A stretch of DNA of 64,000 bases from Harmothoe impar (Eukaryota; Annelida; Polychaeta; Phyllodocida; Polynoidae): positions 20,948,381 to 21,012,380 of the forward strand of contig OX381713.1 in NCBI GenBank assembly GCA_947462335.1, in the 5' to 3' direction. The notes under the pieces are model-generated. The model was not told the origin of the DNA and searched no databases. It saw only the letters and a list, made by a program, of their open reading frames with translations. Shown one piece after another: positions 1-12,800 of the stretch; the first letter of the stretch is position 1, and every line of letters starts with the position of its first letter. A program made the translations under genes and the position numbers.

Positions 1-698
1 CTGTTAATATTTCAACGTAACTTGTTACGTATTAGCCTACTATTTCTTTTCTCTTTTGTTCTACCTCTAATAAAAAAGGGTAGACTTTTTTGAAGTTCCA
101 AAGAGAAGATACACCAGATTCTTAACAATACAAAATTTAATTTCAATAGATATTTCTTTTTCTTTTCTTTTCTTTTTGCAATGCAATAATAATGCTTTTC
201 ATTTATGAATGTACCTGTATCATTGGAATAATATCCTTCGTATTTGAGATGTGTTCCGTTTTTAAGATGTTTTATTAGATTAGACCATCTATAAATGTAC
301 AATACACTTGTCTTCACTTTTCAGCATTATTAGAAATGATGATAAACACCTACTAGTAGTTGTATGAAACTGGAGTTGTGTATCATATCATCTTTCATGT
401 GGGTACACGAAACAAAATGTATCTTCTTTTACAAATATCCTATTGATTGAAGAATCCAGAATGCAGACCGTAGTTAATACAAATTACGTTGAGACCCCTG
501 GTTCAGAGGTCCTTTATTTATAAATCCTTGGTTCAGAGTCCCCTAGTCAGAGACCCCTGATTCAGAGACCCATTGTTCAGAGGTCCTTTGTTCCAGTAAG
601 TATGGTTGAGAAGCTCCTTTGTTTGCTATGTTCAATAATTCTCTGAGACCTATCCTATCTAGATTAACCAGCCATTGGAATTGTACTTTACCGATCAG
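1..698. other. Upstream intron sequence of the PNPLA6/7 gene
   Basis: AT-rich DNA without a recognisable exon. Positions 490-595 hold a diverged short tandem repeat of GGTTCAGAG plus ACCCCTG blocks. The 3' end (681-698) is a plausible splice acceptor. Confidence 0.5.
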
Positions 699-844
699 GT
701 AAGAGCGCCCGCTCCATGTCGCTGAACACAGGGCTAGAGAGTAAGACTTACTCGTCTGACTTTGCGGCTGCCTGCTCCCGGGCAGGTGTAGCCACAGACG
801 ATACCGGAACACCCGCCTCAGCCTCGTCTTCTGCCACCAAAGTG
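699..844 (+). CDS. PNPLA6: PNPLA6/7 exon 1 in window (Ser/Thr-rich linker)
   Basis: Residues 1-48, a Ser/Ala/Thr-rich linker between cNMP domains 1 and 2 with no catalytic motif. Acceptor CCGATCAG; donor GTAACT at 845. Ends in phase 0, which fits the next exon. The 5' border is the least certain of all, because two further AGs follow within 7 bases and the preceding exon is outside the window. Confidence 0.75.
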
Positions 845-3800
845 GTAACTATACACCATGATATAATAGGCATTCAATGGTACCATCAAGTAAATGAACT
901 ATTTTTTAAAAACTTTCTTACATAGAGAATTTATGATAAGGTTTTCACACATTGAAGAATTTTTTTTTTGTAATATTGAACACCTGATCACATGCAAAAT
1001 ATAGAATTTCTTTGAGATACAAATATAAAGTATTAAGCTCTAGAGCATTATTCCTCTCAAAGGTATGCCATTTTAAAAGTTTTAAAAGACCACAGTGCTA
1101 AATTAAAATGAGAAAATTCAAAATATATCTCTGACAATCCATGAGTGTGTGACATTTAAATTGCTGAAGAAGAGCCACTTATGAATAAAACTTTAACATT
1201 TTATTTACGCCTGTGTATCAGGTTTTGTCATAAACTCAAACTTCAAAAACATTTAAAATGTTAATTTCAGAGTTCAGACGAACTCCCACTCTCCACCAGT
1301 GCGCCCGGGTCCTCCACCATCGTGACTACCTCGGCCACTTCAGCACTCCAACCCATCCCCTCCACCACCTCGGGTAGCACTGGCTGCCTCAGCGGGTCTC
1401 AGGGCACACCCAAAAAGCAGAATAAGAAGACGGTGATCAGCGACAATGTGAGCTTCATCCCCGATGACTACACCAGCTCCATGCGAGCTGTCGACAATGG
1501 CGAAGTGCTGGAAATGGCCACCCAGGACCTGGTCAAACTGCTGGGTTTGGAGGTGAGAGATTGTAACAGCTTAAACATGCACACGATGGTTCATAATGAA
1601 AAACTACAATAGACAGTTAATTATGCTATTGACATATGATAGCTCACTTCAAATTCGCAGTTGACCAGCTTAACTGGACAGAAGCCTTTGATAATACAGT
1701 TGACCGAAATGTTAACTATAGCACATAGCCTTTCCTACCAAGTATCATAGTTGACAGTAACTTGTCACAGTTATTAAAGCTGGGCCGTCAGGGAATAAGT
1801 TCAGCATTTTCCATACATGGACTAAAATAACAGTTCCACCAGAGGGCAGCAGTGTTTGGACAGGGGACCATGAGAATTGTCCAGCTACAACATATTCATC
1901 CTATCTTGTGCCTCTAAGAGCTGAGCTCCCAGCCCTTAAGAGCCCTCTTGTGAATCAAAACTGAACTATATCCAAAAGTGCTTTTGGCCTTACTTCAACC
2001 ATGACGGTCAAGCTTTAAGCATGTTCAGAACCCTTCCTCTTTTCACACATGATGATCCAACTGACTGTAGTATACCCTCTATTTGTCTTGTAACAGAACA
2101 AAGACCTGCTGACGGGTAAGGTGTTACTGCGGCACATCACGGCCGGTACAGAGCTGCTGCGGCAGGGTGACCAGGACGCCACCCTGGTGTTTGTGGTGAC
2201 CGGCATGCTGCAGGTCCTCCAGCAGGTGGTCGGCAAGGAGACCCAGGAGGTAACACACAAGGCTGTCTTAGGGGGTCTAAGCTTATTTATCGGTGTGAGG
2301 GGTGCTAAAAGTTTCACATGCTCAGGAGGAGGAGAGTAACATTGTCACGTTTCGACAAGAAATTTCACCAATTTTACGCCCACTCATTCTTTAATTAGCG
2401 AGGAGGTCCCAGACTCTACTACCCTACGAAGCTCTACTATGCTACTTCTCTACCATCTGGGTCGACGTAGCTTGTTGTTATGCACCTTGCCGATTTTTCA
2501 ATTTACCATAGCTCTCAAAATATAACACCCATGATACCTATTTTTGCTTTAAAAGATGCCCCTTTGCTAGGTCAATACTGTAAAAAATTGTCATGGCCCT
2601 AAATGTTATAATTCCGAAGTAATTGCCAATTCAGTGATTTTGGTGGAAAAAGTGCCAAGATCGATGTTTGGTCTAGGTGAATAACATTGAAACATCCTTC
2701 ATCTACCTATCTACCCATATGTAATAGCTGTATAAAGTATGTCATCAATGTCTATAAAGAAGACTGTTCCCATTTTCCATGAGTTAATTCTCAAAATACC
2801 ATGTATATTAGTTGATTCACGGAGAGAAAGAACCGGGTTTCTCAACAATTTGAGACGACAATCATGATCACCGGCATGCCGCCGGTTTGGTAAATTTCTC
2901 ATTTCTCGGACACTGCCACTTTATGAAACGTGATGTATAATGTTTAAAAAAAACGAAAAACAATTATTTCTGGTTGTCAGGTCATATATATGTTCAATAA
3001 TCTTGTTACAGTATTACTCTGATGATTGTAAGCGAGTTAAAACATTTTTTTAAATATATAAGTGTCCGAAATAATGGGAGGTTGACTCTTTACGCGCAAC
3101 ATGTCAAGGCACATTTTTTTGGTGAGGGTCCAAAAATAAGAATATAACAGCGGCATCCAGGCTAAATAAAGCAGCAGAGAATAGCTAGGGGTCTTATGTG
3201 TTAACCTGCCCATAGTAGGTGAGATGACTCGATGCTGATTTACAGTTTGAAGGGTATTTGCCGAGCCATGTCAGGGGCGATAATAGGTGCTTTTGGGGCA
3301 ATTACGCCTGCATTGGCCTAGGTAGATCTACCACGCTGTCAGTGTGAAGAAACAATAACTCACCATGTTTATTTTGATGATCCATTAAATAATATCAATT
3401 CCTATGTCAAGTAATGATAGTAGGCAACATCTTTTCATATTGATTTAGGGTCAATATAGCTTTAAACCCATCAGATTACACTAGATTGTATTGATCTTTC
3501 ACGTGAGGCATTTTCCTGCCTTCACTGCGTCAACATCCGGTTTTATGCAGGTCTCACAGTGATAATTCTGAGACTCCTAGATATAGTGTCCATTCAAAAC
3601 ACCAGGTAGCGCCACAAGCTATCTAGCCAGGTCTTGTGGACCTATTAAAGGGAGTGATCATTTTTTAACAACGGGGGGGGGGCAAACAAATTTGGAAATA
3701 TCAAAATTTGCTGAAATATCGATGTCCAAAGGCGAGGACAGAATTGGCCAAAAGGGGCCAGATTTTGGCCGAAAATGGGTCCTATTTTAGTCATGATTAC

Positions 3801-6800
3801 ACTTTGTAGGGCACTAGCCATCAAATTGTGTCATATATTTTACCAATTCTGTTTCAAATTGATAAAAATATAGGCCGCTTCCAAATTCGCTGTATAAGAA
3901 AATCTAAATTCATAATCTAGGGAGTGTTTATTTATTAATTACAGGGGGGGTTCGAGCCCCACCCTGGGTGGACTCAGCCTCAAATGAGTAGCACTAGAGA
4001 CTTGTCTCAATAGAGTGCGGAAGCAAGCAGGAGGCAGTGACAAAACAGGGGCTGGTGACAGCCATTAAAGGGGAACAGCAAACCTTTTGTTGGAAAGTGT
4101 GATAACACAAATTTCATGTAGTCTGACATTATATTAAGCATCCATTTGACCATTTTTCATAAACGGAGATGTCCATGTACATCATAATTGCATCTTTTCC
4201 CCCTAGCCCATTTTATTCCTCAACTAACTACCAGAGAAGGAGCGTTTTGCCTGTTTGCCACATGGGGGCAGCACAATCGGGGCATCTAGGGCAGGGTATT
4301 TTGACTCAGGGTCTTCCCTAAGATATAGAAACTATGTTGGGGGACTTGAAAGGGAAACTTTTTAGAAGTTGCATGTCACATTAGCTCTTTTGGTAATGAG
4401 TCAAATAACCAGATACAAAGATCATCAGTCTGTCAACCCCCCCTGGTGAAATACAGCAGAGACAGTATCAATGGTCATTGGCATTAGTCTATGTCACACT
4501 AGTTCATACACCTAATTCCTACTGGTTATTGCGCTGTCTCTTTGGTTTCTGTCCCTAGTCCCACTGGTTCCTACTCGCAGTATCATTAGTTCCTATCCCC
4601 AGTCCCACTAGTTACTACCCTGAGTCTTGTAGGTTCCTACACCCAGTTTTACTGGTTCCTACCCCCAGTCCCACTAATTCCTACTTGCAGTATCACTAGT
4701 TACTACCACCAGTCCCAATGGTTCCTACCCTGAGTCTTGCTGGTTCCTACACCCAGTGTTGCTGGTTCCTACCCCCAGTCCCACTGGTTCCCATTTGCAG
4801 TATCACTGGTTTCCACCCCTGTCCCATTGGTTGCTACACACAGGTCCTACTCCAACACATGCTGGTTCCTACTCCCTGTCTCACTGGTTCCTACCCACAG
4901 TCTAATTTATTCCTACTCTCAATCTCACAGGTTCCCACCCCTGTCCCACTGGTTACTACACACAAATCCTACTGCAACACACGCTGGTTCCTACTCCCAG
5001 TCTCTACTGGTTCTCACACTGGTGCAGTGGCAAAGCAAGTTACAGATCTGTAAACCCTCAGTAGAAGAGGAGGTCCAATACAATCTAGGTCAGGCCCATT
5101 ACATAAACTAAAACAAAACAGGTAAGATCCTTAGTGCATACATATCCTTGAAAGAAAATAAAATTGTCCCAAAATGACTAGCCTGCCCTGGGATTGAACT
5201 CAGATGACCAGGTTTTGAAAGCCAGTGCTCTATGCGTTTGGCCACTGAGTCAGATACAGCAGTGAGCCTTGACTAGATATTTATACTCTATTTGGATGTA
5301 TGTAACTCAATATAGCAGGTTGGAGTCCCAGGTTTAATGCATAGTCCTCTGGCAATCAGATACATGGTGCAGTTAAAAAAGTTGATATGACCTTTAGCAA
5401 ACCTGGCGTGGCTCATCAAACACAGACATAAGGTATACTTTCAACACTGCTACATCTGCATTTAATGAGCTATGTTGGGTTTGCTAAAGGTCCCTATTAT
5501 GTCCATGTATTTAGTTAGATAAAAAGACTATCCTTCGGAAAATCTCACTGCTGCCTACAGGAGTCGAACCCGCGATAGCCCCATCCGTAGTCCCACGCCT
5601 TATCCATTATACCAGGGAGCTATATGCAAGGTTGAACACCTTCAGGTGTACTTTATCCTGTACTAAGACATTGAACATGATAAATGAGGTAAGATCTTTA
5701 GTGCATGGTTTCTCCCTAGAGGGGAGGACTGTTACACTGCAAGCCCAGTTGCGAATCATAATAGGGACCTTTAGCAAACCCGACGTAGCTCATTTAACGC
5801 AGACGTATCCTATACTTCCAGCACTGCTACGTCTGCGTTTAATGAGCTTTTACGTGGTTGCTAAAGGTCCCCATTGATTGACAAAGTGGTTCAATTTGAA
5901 AACCTCACCTAATAATGTGCACAGGGTGATGAAATTGATTAGGAGGCTCATATCAATAATGTAATAAGTAAATCAAATAGGAGGTCTCCATCTCTCTCTG
6001 ATCTTTCGATATATTACAGGCCTCCAAGTTATGTATAGTTTGGTAAATAGTCTCAGCCTTTGAGAAACCTTGTCATATGATAAACTAATCACTATGAGAA
6101 AAGCTGTAGTCTCAATAGAGGACCTTTAGCAAACCCAAACTAGCTCATTAAAGCCAGATATATGCTAAGAAAATTGAACCACTATTACAAGCATAATGAT
6201 TCACAACTGGGCTTGCAGTGTAACAGTCCTCCCCTCTAGGGAGAAAACCATGCACTAAAGATCTTACCTCATCTATCATGTTCAATGTCTTAGTACAGGA
6301 TAAAGTACACCTGAAGGTGTTCAACCTTGCATATAGCTCGCTGGTATAATGGATAAGGCGTGGGACTACGGATGGGGCTATCACGGGTTCGACTCCTGTA
6401 GGCAGCAGTGAGATTTTCCGAAGGATAGTCTTTTTATCTAACTAAATACATGGACATAATAGGGACCTTTAGCAAACCCAACATAGCTCATTAAATGCAG
6501 ATGTAGCAGTGTTGAAAGTATACCTTATGTCTGTGTTTGATGAGCTACACCAGGTTTGCTAAAGGTCATATTGATCAACTTTTTAACTGCACCATGTATC
6601 TGATTGCCAGAGGACTATGGATTAAACCTGGGACTCCAACCTGCTGCATTGAGTTACATACATCCAAATAGAGTATAAATATCTAGTCAAGGCTCACTGC
6701 TGTATCTGACTCAGTGGCCAAATGCATAGAGCACTGGCTTTCAAAACCTGGTCATCTGAGTTCAATCCCAGGGCAGGCTAGTCATTTTGGGACAATTTTA

Positions 6801-9800
6801 TTTTCTTTCAAGGATATGTATGCACTAAGGATCTTACCTGTTTTGTTTTAGTTTATGTAATGGGCCTGACCTAGATTGTATTGGACCTCCTCTTCTACTG
6901 AGGGTTTACAGATCTGTAACTTGCTTTGCCACTGCACCAGTGTGAGAACCAGTAGAGACTGGGAGTAGGAACCAGCGTGTGTTGCAGTAGGATTTGTGTG
7001 TAGTAACCAGTGGGACAGGGGTGGGAACCTGTGAGATTGAGAGTAGGAATAAATTAGACTGTGGGTAGGAACCAGTGAGACAGGGAGTAGGAACCAGCAT
7101 GTGTTGGAGTAGGACCTGTGTGTAGCAACCAATGGGACAGGGGTGGAAACCAGTGATACTGTGAGTAGGAACCAATGGGACTGGGTTAAGGAACCAGTGA
7201 AACTGGGTGTAGGAACCAGCAAGACTCAGGGTAGGAACCAGTGGGACTGGGGAGTAGGGACTAGTTGGACTGGGGGGTAGGAACCAGTGGGACTGGGGAG
7301 TAGGGACTAGTTGGACTGGGGGGTAGGAACTAGTTGGACTGGGGTAGGAACCTGTGAAATTGGGTGTAGGAACCAACAAGACTCAAGATAGGAAGCAGTG
7401 GCAATGGGGGTAGGAACCAGTGAAACTGGGTATAGGAACCAGTGGGACTTGGGGTAGGAACCATTGGGGCTGAATGTAGAAACCAGTGAGACAAGGCAAT
7501 AACCAGTAGGAATTAGGTGTAGGAACCAGTGTAACAGAGGGGGGATAATGAGACACTGGGAGGGAACCAGTAGGAGTGGAACCAACACTAAAATGGCATA
7601 CAGTGAGGGCTACCTCATCTGTTACTTCAATATTCTCCTACTCCATGTATCCCTGAGTCCCTGCTGACAGCTAGTTGCTTGCCTACTACATCATTCAATA
7701 TTGGTACAGTATCAGTTTGAGCTAGTATGTATATATCTCTAGGCCTCTGTACTTGGGTACCCTGCCTTGAGTCATTTGTAAATGTATATCACACATACAA
7801 TCTTAGGATCCATGTTACGTCATAGGGAACCTAAGTTACATCATAGGGTACCTTACGCCTCATCTATCCATAAGAGGGCAGCACCAGCATGCTCTCCTGT
7901 TAGGGACTGGAGCCAAGTGGCAGCTCCTGACTAAAATGGTCATATTTCATAGATTTATCATTATTCTGAAACAATTTTTCAAAAGAATGTAAGTTAGGTA
8001 ATGTACCTTCGCCCCATTACCTCAGAAAAAGCATTGTGGTTGACCTTTAAGGGAGTTATCATTTTTTTACAACAGGGGGGGTGGCAGGTTTTTGCGCGGA
8101 GCGTGCGAATCTTTTACACCGCTCCCCCCCCCCCCGTCGAGGGGGTCAAAATTGTTTACCCCCCCCCCCCCCTTACGGTCAAGGGGTCCAAATTTCCCCC
8201 CCCCCAAACCCACCTTCCCCCCCCTATTGTTAACAAATGATCACTCCCTAATGTATTTCACTGTAGGCCTATTAGGGGATATTCGTTAGGTATATCAATG
8301 ATATCATAGGTATCGAAACATCACTATTTTTATGTATGGAATAAATGAATTTTTTTAAAGTTTTTTTTTTTTAATTTGCCGAATATTCATATTAGAGGCA
8401 GAGCTATAATCTTTACACAATTAAAGTAATGATGGTATAATGTTTTTTTAAAAGAAGACATTACAGAACTACATGTATTATAGAAAGTGTTGGGGATCAT
8501 GATCCTATCCTACTCTGCTCATCTTTTCTTAAAGAAACAAAAAGATAAAGGAACCCAATGTCCCTGGAACAACAGAAGACCTCTGAGCATTTTTTGTCGT
8601 TCATGGCAAATTTTTCTAATCTATGTCACCTAACCACTTTGCTACTTGTTCATAGTAAGGGAGTGATCATTTTTTAACAACGGGGGGGTGGGGGGGTGGG
8701 TTGAGAGGGGACCCCTTGACCGGGGGGGGGGAAATTTGGACCCCTTGACCGGTGGGGGGGGGGACAAAAAAAATTAAACCCGTTTTCAGCCAAAATGCCT
8801 GCGCGTTACTATGCTTCAAAGGGTCCCTAAGATGCTAGCTTTTTCATGGAAAAGGGATGACATTTATTTGAGGGTTCCAAACATTGAAACAAAACAAAGC
8901 AAATCCTATGGTATGCCTACCTCAGACTTTCTCACCAGAAACAACTTGAAGGTTTATATTGGACCTTACATTGATACAATGAATGCATTCGTCATGAGAA
9001 GGTGTAACTTATTGTCCGGCTGCATAAGAGGATCATAATAAAGGTACCACAGTGGTTGACTCATGGTACATATGAAGAAAAATCACACCTCTTAGGTAGT
9101 GCAAGTCTATAAGGCCTCATGGACATAAAATATGAAAATTGTGACCTTATTGGCTTGAAAGTCCAAGCCATCAGGATAACTTTCATATCGATTTTTACAT
9201 GCCCCTACATGGTAGCTTAATTCAGCAGAGCTTCTAGAAGAATGCATATGTTTCACCGAGGTCCAAGGGACCGACTCATGGTAACTTTACCCTAACTAAT
9301 AAACATTGCATGTGTATTACAGAGGTCTCTGTTTGTGGTGCACCCTGGAGAGATTGTGGGCTCGCTGGCCGTACTGACGGGAGAACCGTCCTTCTTCACC
9401 ATGAGAGCGCGCACAGACGCACGGGTAGTCACCATCTCTAAACATGACTTCTACAGGTGAGTTCATTACCTCATGATCAATTTGTGTAATGTTCTATATC
9501 AAGTTGTCTATTGAATAGATTGAACTTAGGAGCCTCCATAATATATCCCTCAGAGTTTCTGATACAGGATTTCGAAGCCTGAATCAGATATCGTTCATTC
9601 AGATGTTCATTTGCATTATTGAAACTTTGCTAGTCCCACTGTCAATCTTTTTACCTTCAAAGTGTACTGTAAATTCTCGTGTATAAGCCTATCTCGTGTA
9701 TAAGCCGCATCCCTAACTTTGACAAACCTATATGTCTTGTAAGGTTAATTCAAATCAAAGCTTATTCAGAAGAGTCACGTGTGCTTCCCCAGAATTTACG

Positions 9801-12800
9801 GTAAATCTGATCTTTCCTACATTGATGTACAAAGTTACTGGTTTTGTTGTGCTGCAGTATTATGAAGGAGCAGCCAACCATTGTGCTGAACGTGGCGCAC
9901 ACCGTCGTCAAGCGCATGTCCGCGTTTGTCCGACAGATCGACTTCGCGCTGGATTGGAGGCGGATTGAGGCAGGACGTGCTGTCTTCAGGTAGCCTAGTT
10001 TATTACTGGACATCGATTCTCTGTCTCTTTGTAGCTCTATAGTGATCGATGCCCAGTTTTATACTTCAGACCAGTGGCTCATTTTGGCTGTTTTTCACCT
10101 CACAGATTGCTCCTAGCGCAAAATCCTGACTAGGTGTCAATGTATTCTCTATGCCAGTGTGTAATATGAGGGTAGAAAACAGTGGAACCTCAGTTAGAAA
10201 AAAATCCTACTGAACAGTTTTTGAGAAAATTAGGGTTTTGTTGCCTTTTTTTGCTGTTTTTAGTACATTTCCTACATAACCCGTGAACGTCAGCATTTCT
10301 CAATTTTCATGTATTTAGAATTAGAATTTGACATTTTTTTATTCGCAGTAGGATTCCTGAATACCGAGCCATTCCACACAGGGTGTTATTTTGAAAAAAT
10401 ATAAATCATTTGATAGTGTATTTGGTCTCCGAAATAGAGGGAGTTTGGTCATAGTTTAATTGATTGTTGACAATCCAGTCAAGGGCTATTAGGTTCAGTT
10501 TAGTGCAAGTTGCAAAACAAGTGACTTGCAGTTTTTAACTTGACCTCATGTCCACTATGTAGGTCTTCACTATGCATGGGTCCATAAATGGGATCACGCA
10601 TGGAGGCAGATTCCGCAGCATTTGGCGAGAAAAATTTTCAAAATCGCAAAGAAGTGAAATTCGCCTAAAAACCCTAGTCTCCGGAGCAAACACTAGCAAA
10701 TCCATTCGCTGTGCTGCGCGTCACTGCTGGGAGCCAGAGTCTGCCGCATAGTAATTTCTAACAAGTACGATTTAATACGTGTGGGAGGCACTGGCCAATG
10801 GGAGCGCCCGTACGTCCCACAGTCTCCAATAGCGGCCTACGTGACAACGGTACGCGGCAGACACTGCTCCGAGTAACATAGCGTAGCGACGTGGATGGAT
10901 AGGCAGTCGTTTGCTCCGGAGACTACTAAAAACCCCCTATTTGGCGAGAAAAAAGTTCAAAATCGCAAAAAAGTGAAATTTGCCTAAAAACACCTGATTT
11001 GGCGAGAAAAAAGTTCAAAATCGCAAAAAAGTGAAATTTTCCTAAAAACCCCCTATTTGGCGAGAAAAAAGTTCAAAATTGCAAAATAGTGAAATTTGCT
11101 TAAAAACCCCCTATTTGGCGAGAAAAAAGTTCAAAATCGCAGAAAAGTGAAATTTGCCTAAAGACACCCTATTTGGCGAGAAAAAAAGGATCAAAATCAC
11201 AAAAAAGGGAAATTTCCCTAAAAACACCCTATGACTGTAGCATGAATGCAGACACTCATGGACACAGACTCATGTACAACCACACAGACATACACATAGG
11301 CATGAACATGGCCTTCTCCTTCATATAGCAACCTATGTATTTCTACTTTGATGAGACTGAATATAGCTTTCTGTTAGAAGGACTCTGATACATGGATGTC
11401 GATGTCCAGTTTTAGATATATACCCATATAGTGCATTGGAGTGCTATAATGTTGGACTGCTGTATATTTTCCTTTAATCTTAACTTGACTAAGGCCTTAG
11501 GGGTTTGATTAATTAGCATCACCCTTCAATCTGGTAGACATTGCAGCATGCTTTCATGTTTGATGATCAGTATTGATTATGTGTCATGACCAATTTTGGA
11601 GAAAAAAACTGCAAAGTTATATTACCACACTTGATAATAGAGAAGGAATTGACAATGAGAATAATGCTTAATATATGATATGTCTCATATCTCTATTTTC
11701 CAGACAAGGAGAGCTGTCTGACTGTATCTACATTGTGTTGAATGGCCGGTTACGTTCGGTGGTGACCCAGGTAGATGGCACCAAGGAACTGGTAGGAGAG
11801 TATGGACGTGGAGAACTGGTGGGTATCGTAGAAGTACTCACACAGACGGAACGGGCGACTACCATGATGGCAGTCAGGTGAGGCTTATATCTTATTAACC
11901 CCTCAAAATGAGTAATAGCTATAGTCTCTTAAAGTATAAAGAATATCTAAGCTGCCATTTTTCGAGATGGCGGCCATTTTTCGAGATGGCGGCCATTTTT
12001 CGAGATGGCGGCCATTTTTCGAGATGGCGGCCATTTTTCGAGATGGCGGCCATTTTTCGAGATGGCGGCCATTTTTCGAGATGGCGGCCATTTTTCGAGA
12101 TGGCGGCCATTTTTCAAGATTTTTTCAAGGCCATTATCAGATGCGCCCTCAAAAACTCATTTTTGATCATACAAATGCTAGCATTCTAGATGCTTTTGTA
12201 AAAGGGTTTTACAGTATAGGGTAAAATTGCAAGCTGTGGTTTAAATGCTGATCTGGTAATTGTGATGCTACAGAGACACAGAGGTGGCAGTAATACCAGA
12301 GGAGCTGCTCAACATGATCAAGAGGAAGTTCCCACAGGTTGTAACCCGCCTTATTCACCTGCTCGGGCAGCGCATCCTCGGCTCACTCAAAAACAGGACG
12401 ACTGTCCAGTCTCCCCTCTCAGGTTAGCCGCATTAAAACTGTTGTGATGATCATGTCTTATTAGGAAATGACCTATTCTCAATTCTCTGAAATATGTGGA
12501 TCAACAAGGGAAAAGGGACTCTGTGCAGGACTTTTAGTACCAGCTTTGGCCACCAGGGGGCTCCATATTGCTGAACAGGATCAAAATATAACAAAAAATG
12601 TTCTAGACAACTTTCTGATGTAGAACACAATATGCTACTTTAGAAAGTTCCATTTATGGTGAAAACCTTCCATATTTGGAATGTGAAAAGAACGTTTTTG
12701 GGCCTAAATTGGTGTTGTTGCACATGTTGGTTGCCATGGAAACATGATTTTCATTCTAAATCAAAAAATTTAAAAAAAAAGCCTGAAACGTTATCCAATA

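Larger units (their letters stand above)
4503..7590. repeat. 3-kb inverted duplication (long hairpin) within an intron
   Basis: Left arm about 4503-5762 and right arm about 6187-7590 are reverse complements of each other, separated by about 425 bases. Matched landmarks, outer to inner: tandem GGTTCCTAC/CCAGTCCCACT satellite; a tRNA-like block; a CTTTAGCAAACC hairpin element; a second tRNA-like block with GGTTCGACTCC; a terminal block with CCCTCTAGGG. Scattered differences (for example AGCTCCC versus AGCTCGC) show that the arms are old enough to have diverged slightly. The transcript could fold into a dsRNA more than 1 kb long. Confidence 0.9.
2250..9322 (+). other. 7.1-kb repeat-rich intron
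   Basis: The largest intron in the window. It contains a partial poly-G element (from 3646), a 3-kb inverted duplication with tRNA-like parts (4500-7590), and two further copies of the GGGAGTGATCATT element (from 8048 and 8656). Positions 2250-3640, 3960-4500, 7600-8045 and 8835-9320 show no structure I can name. Confidence 0.8.
9990..11703 (+). other. Intron with tandem array and nested MITE
   Basis: Intron of 1.7 kb. Its middle holds a 60-bp tandem array (10610-11235) interrupted by an insertion (10677-10923). The rest shows nothing I can name. Confidence 0.75.

Noticed and set aside
5554..5627. tRNA-Arg gene
   Set aside because: Good A and B boxes and T arm, but the acceptor and anticodon stems do not pair in either copy; called a pseudogene.
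4718..7579. Several open frames giving repetitive proline/serine-rich proteins (VPTPSLTGSY-like) on both strands
   Set aside because: They are translations of the 21-22-bp satellite in the two arms of the inverted duplication; no start context, splice signal or domain.
11903..12224. Overlapping frames with MAAI...RWRPFFE repeats
   Set aside because: Product of the 19-bp array (three units make 57 bases, so all frames stay open); not a gene.
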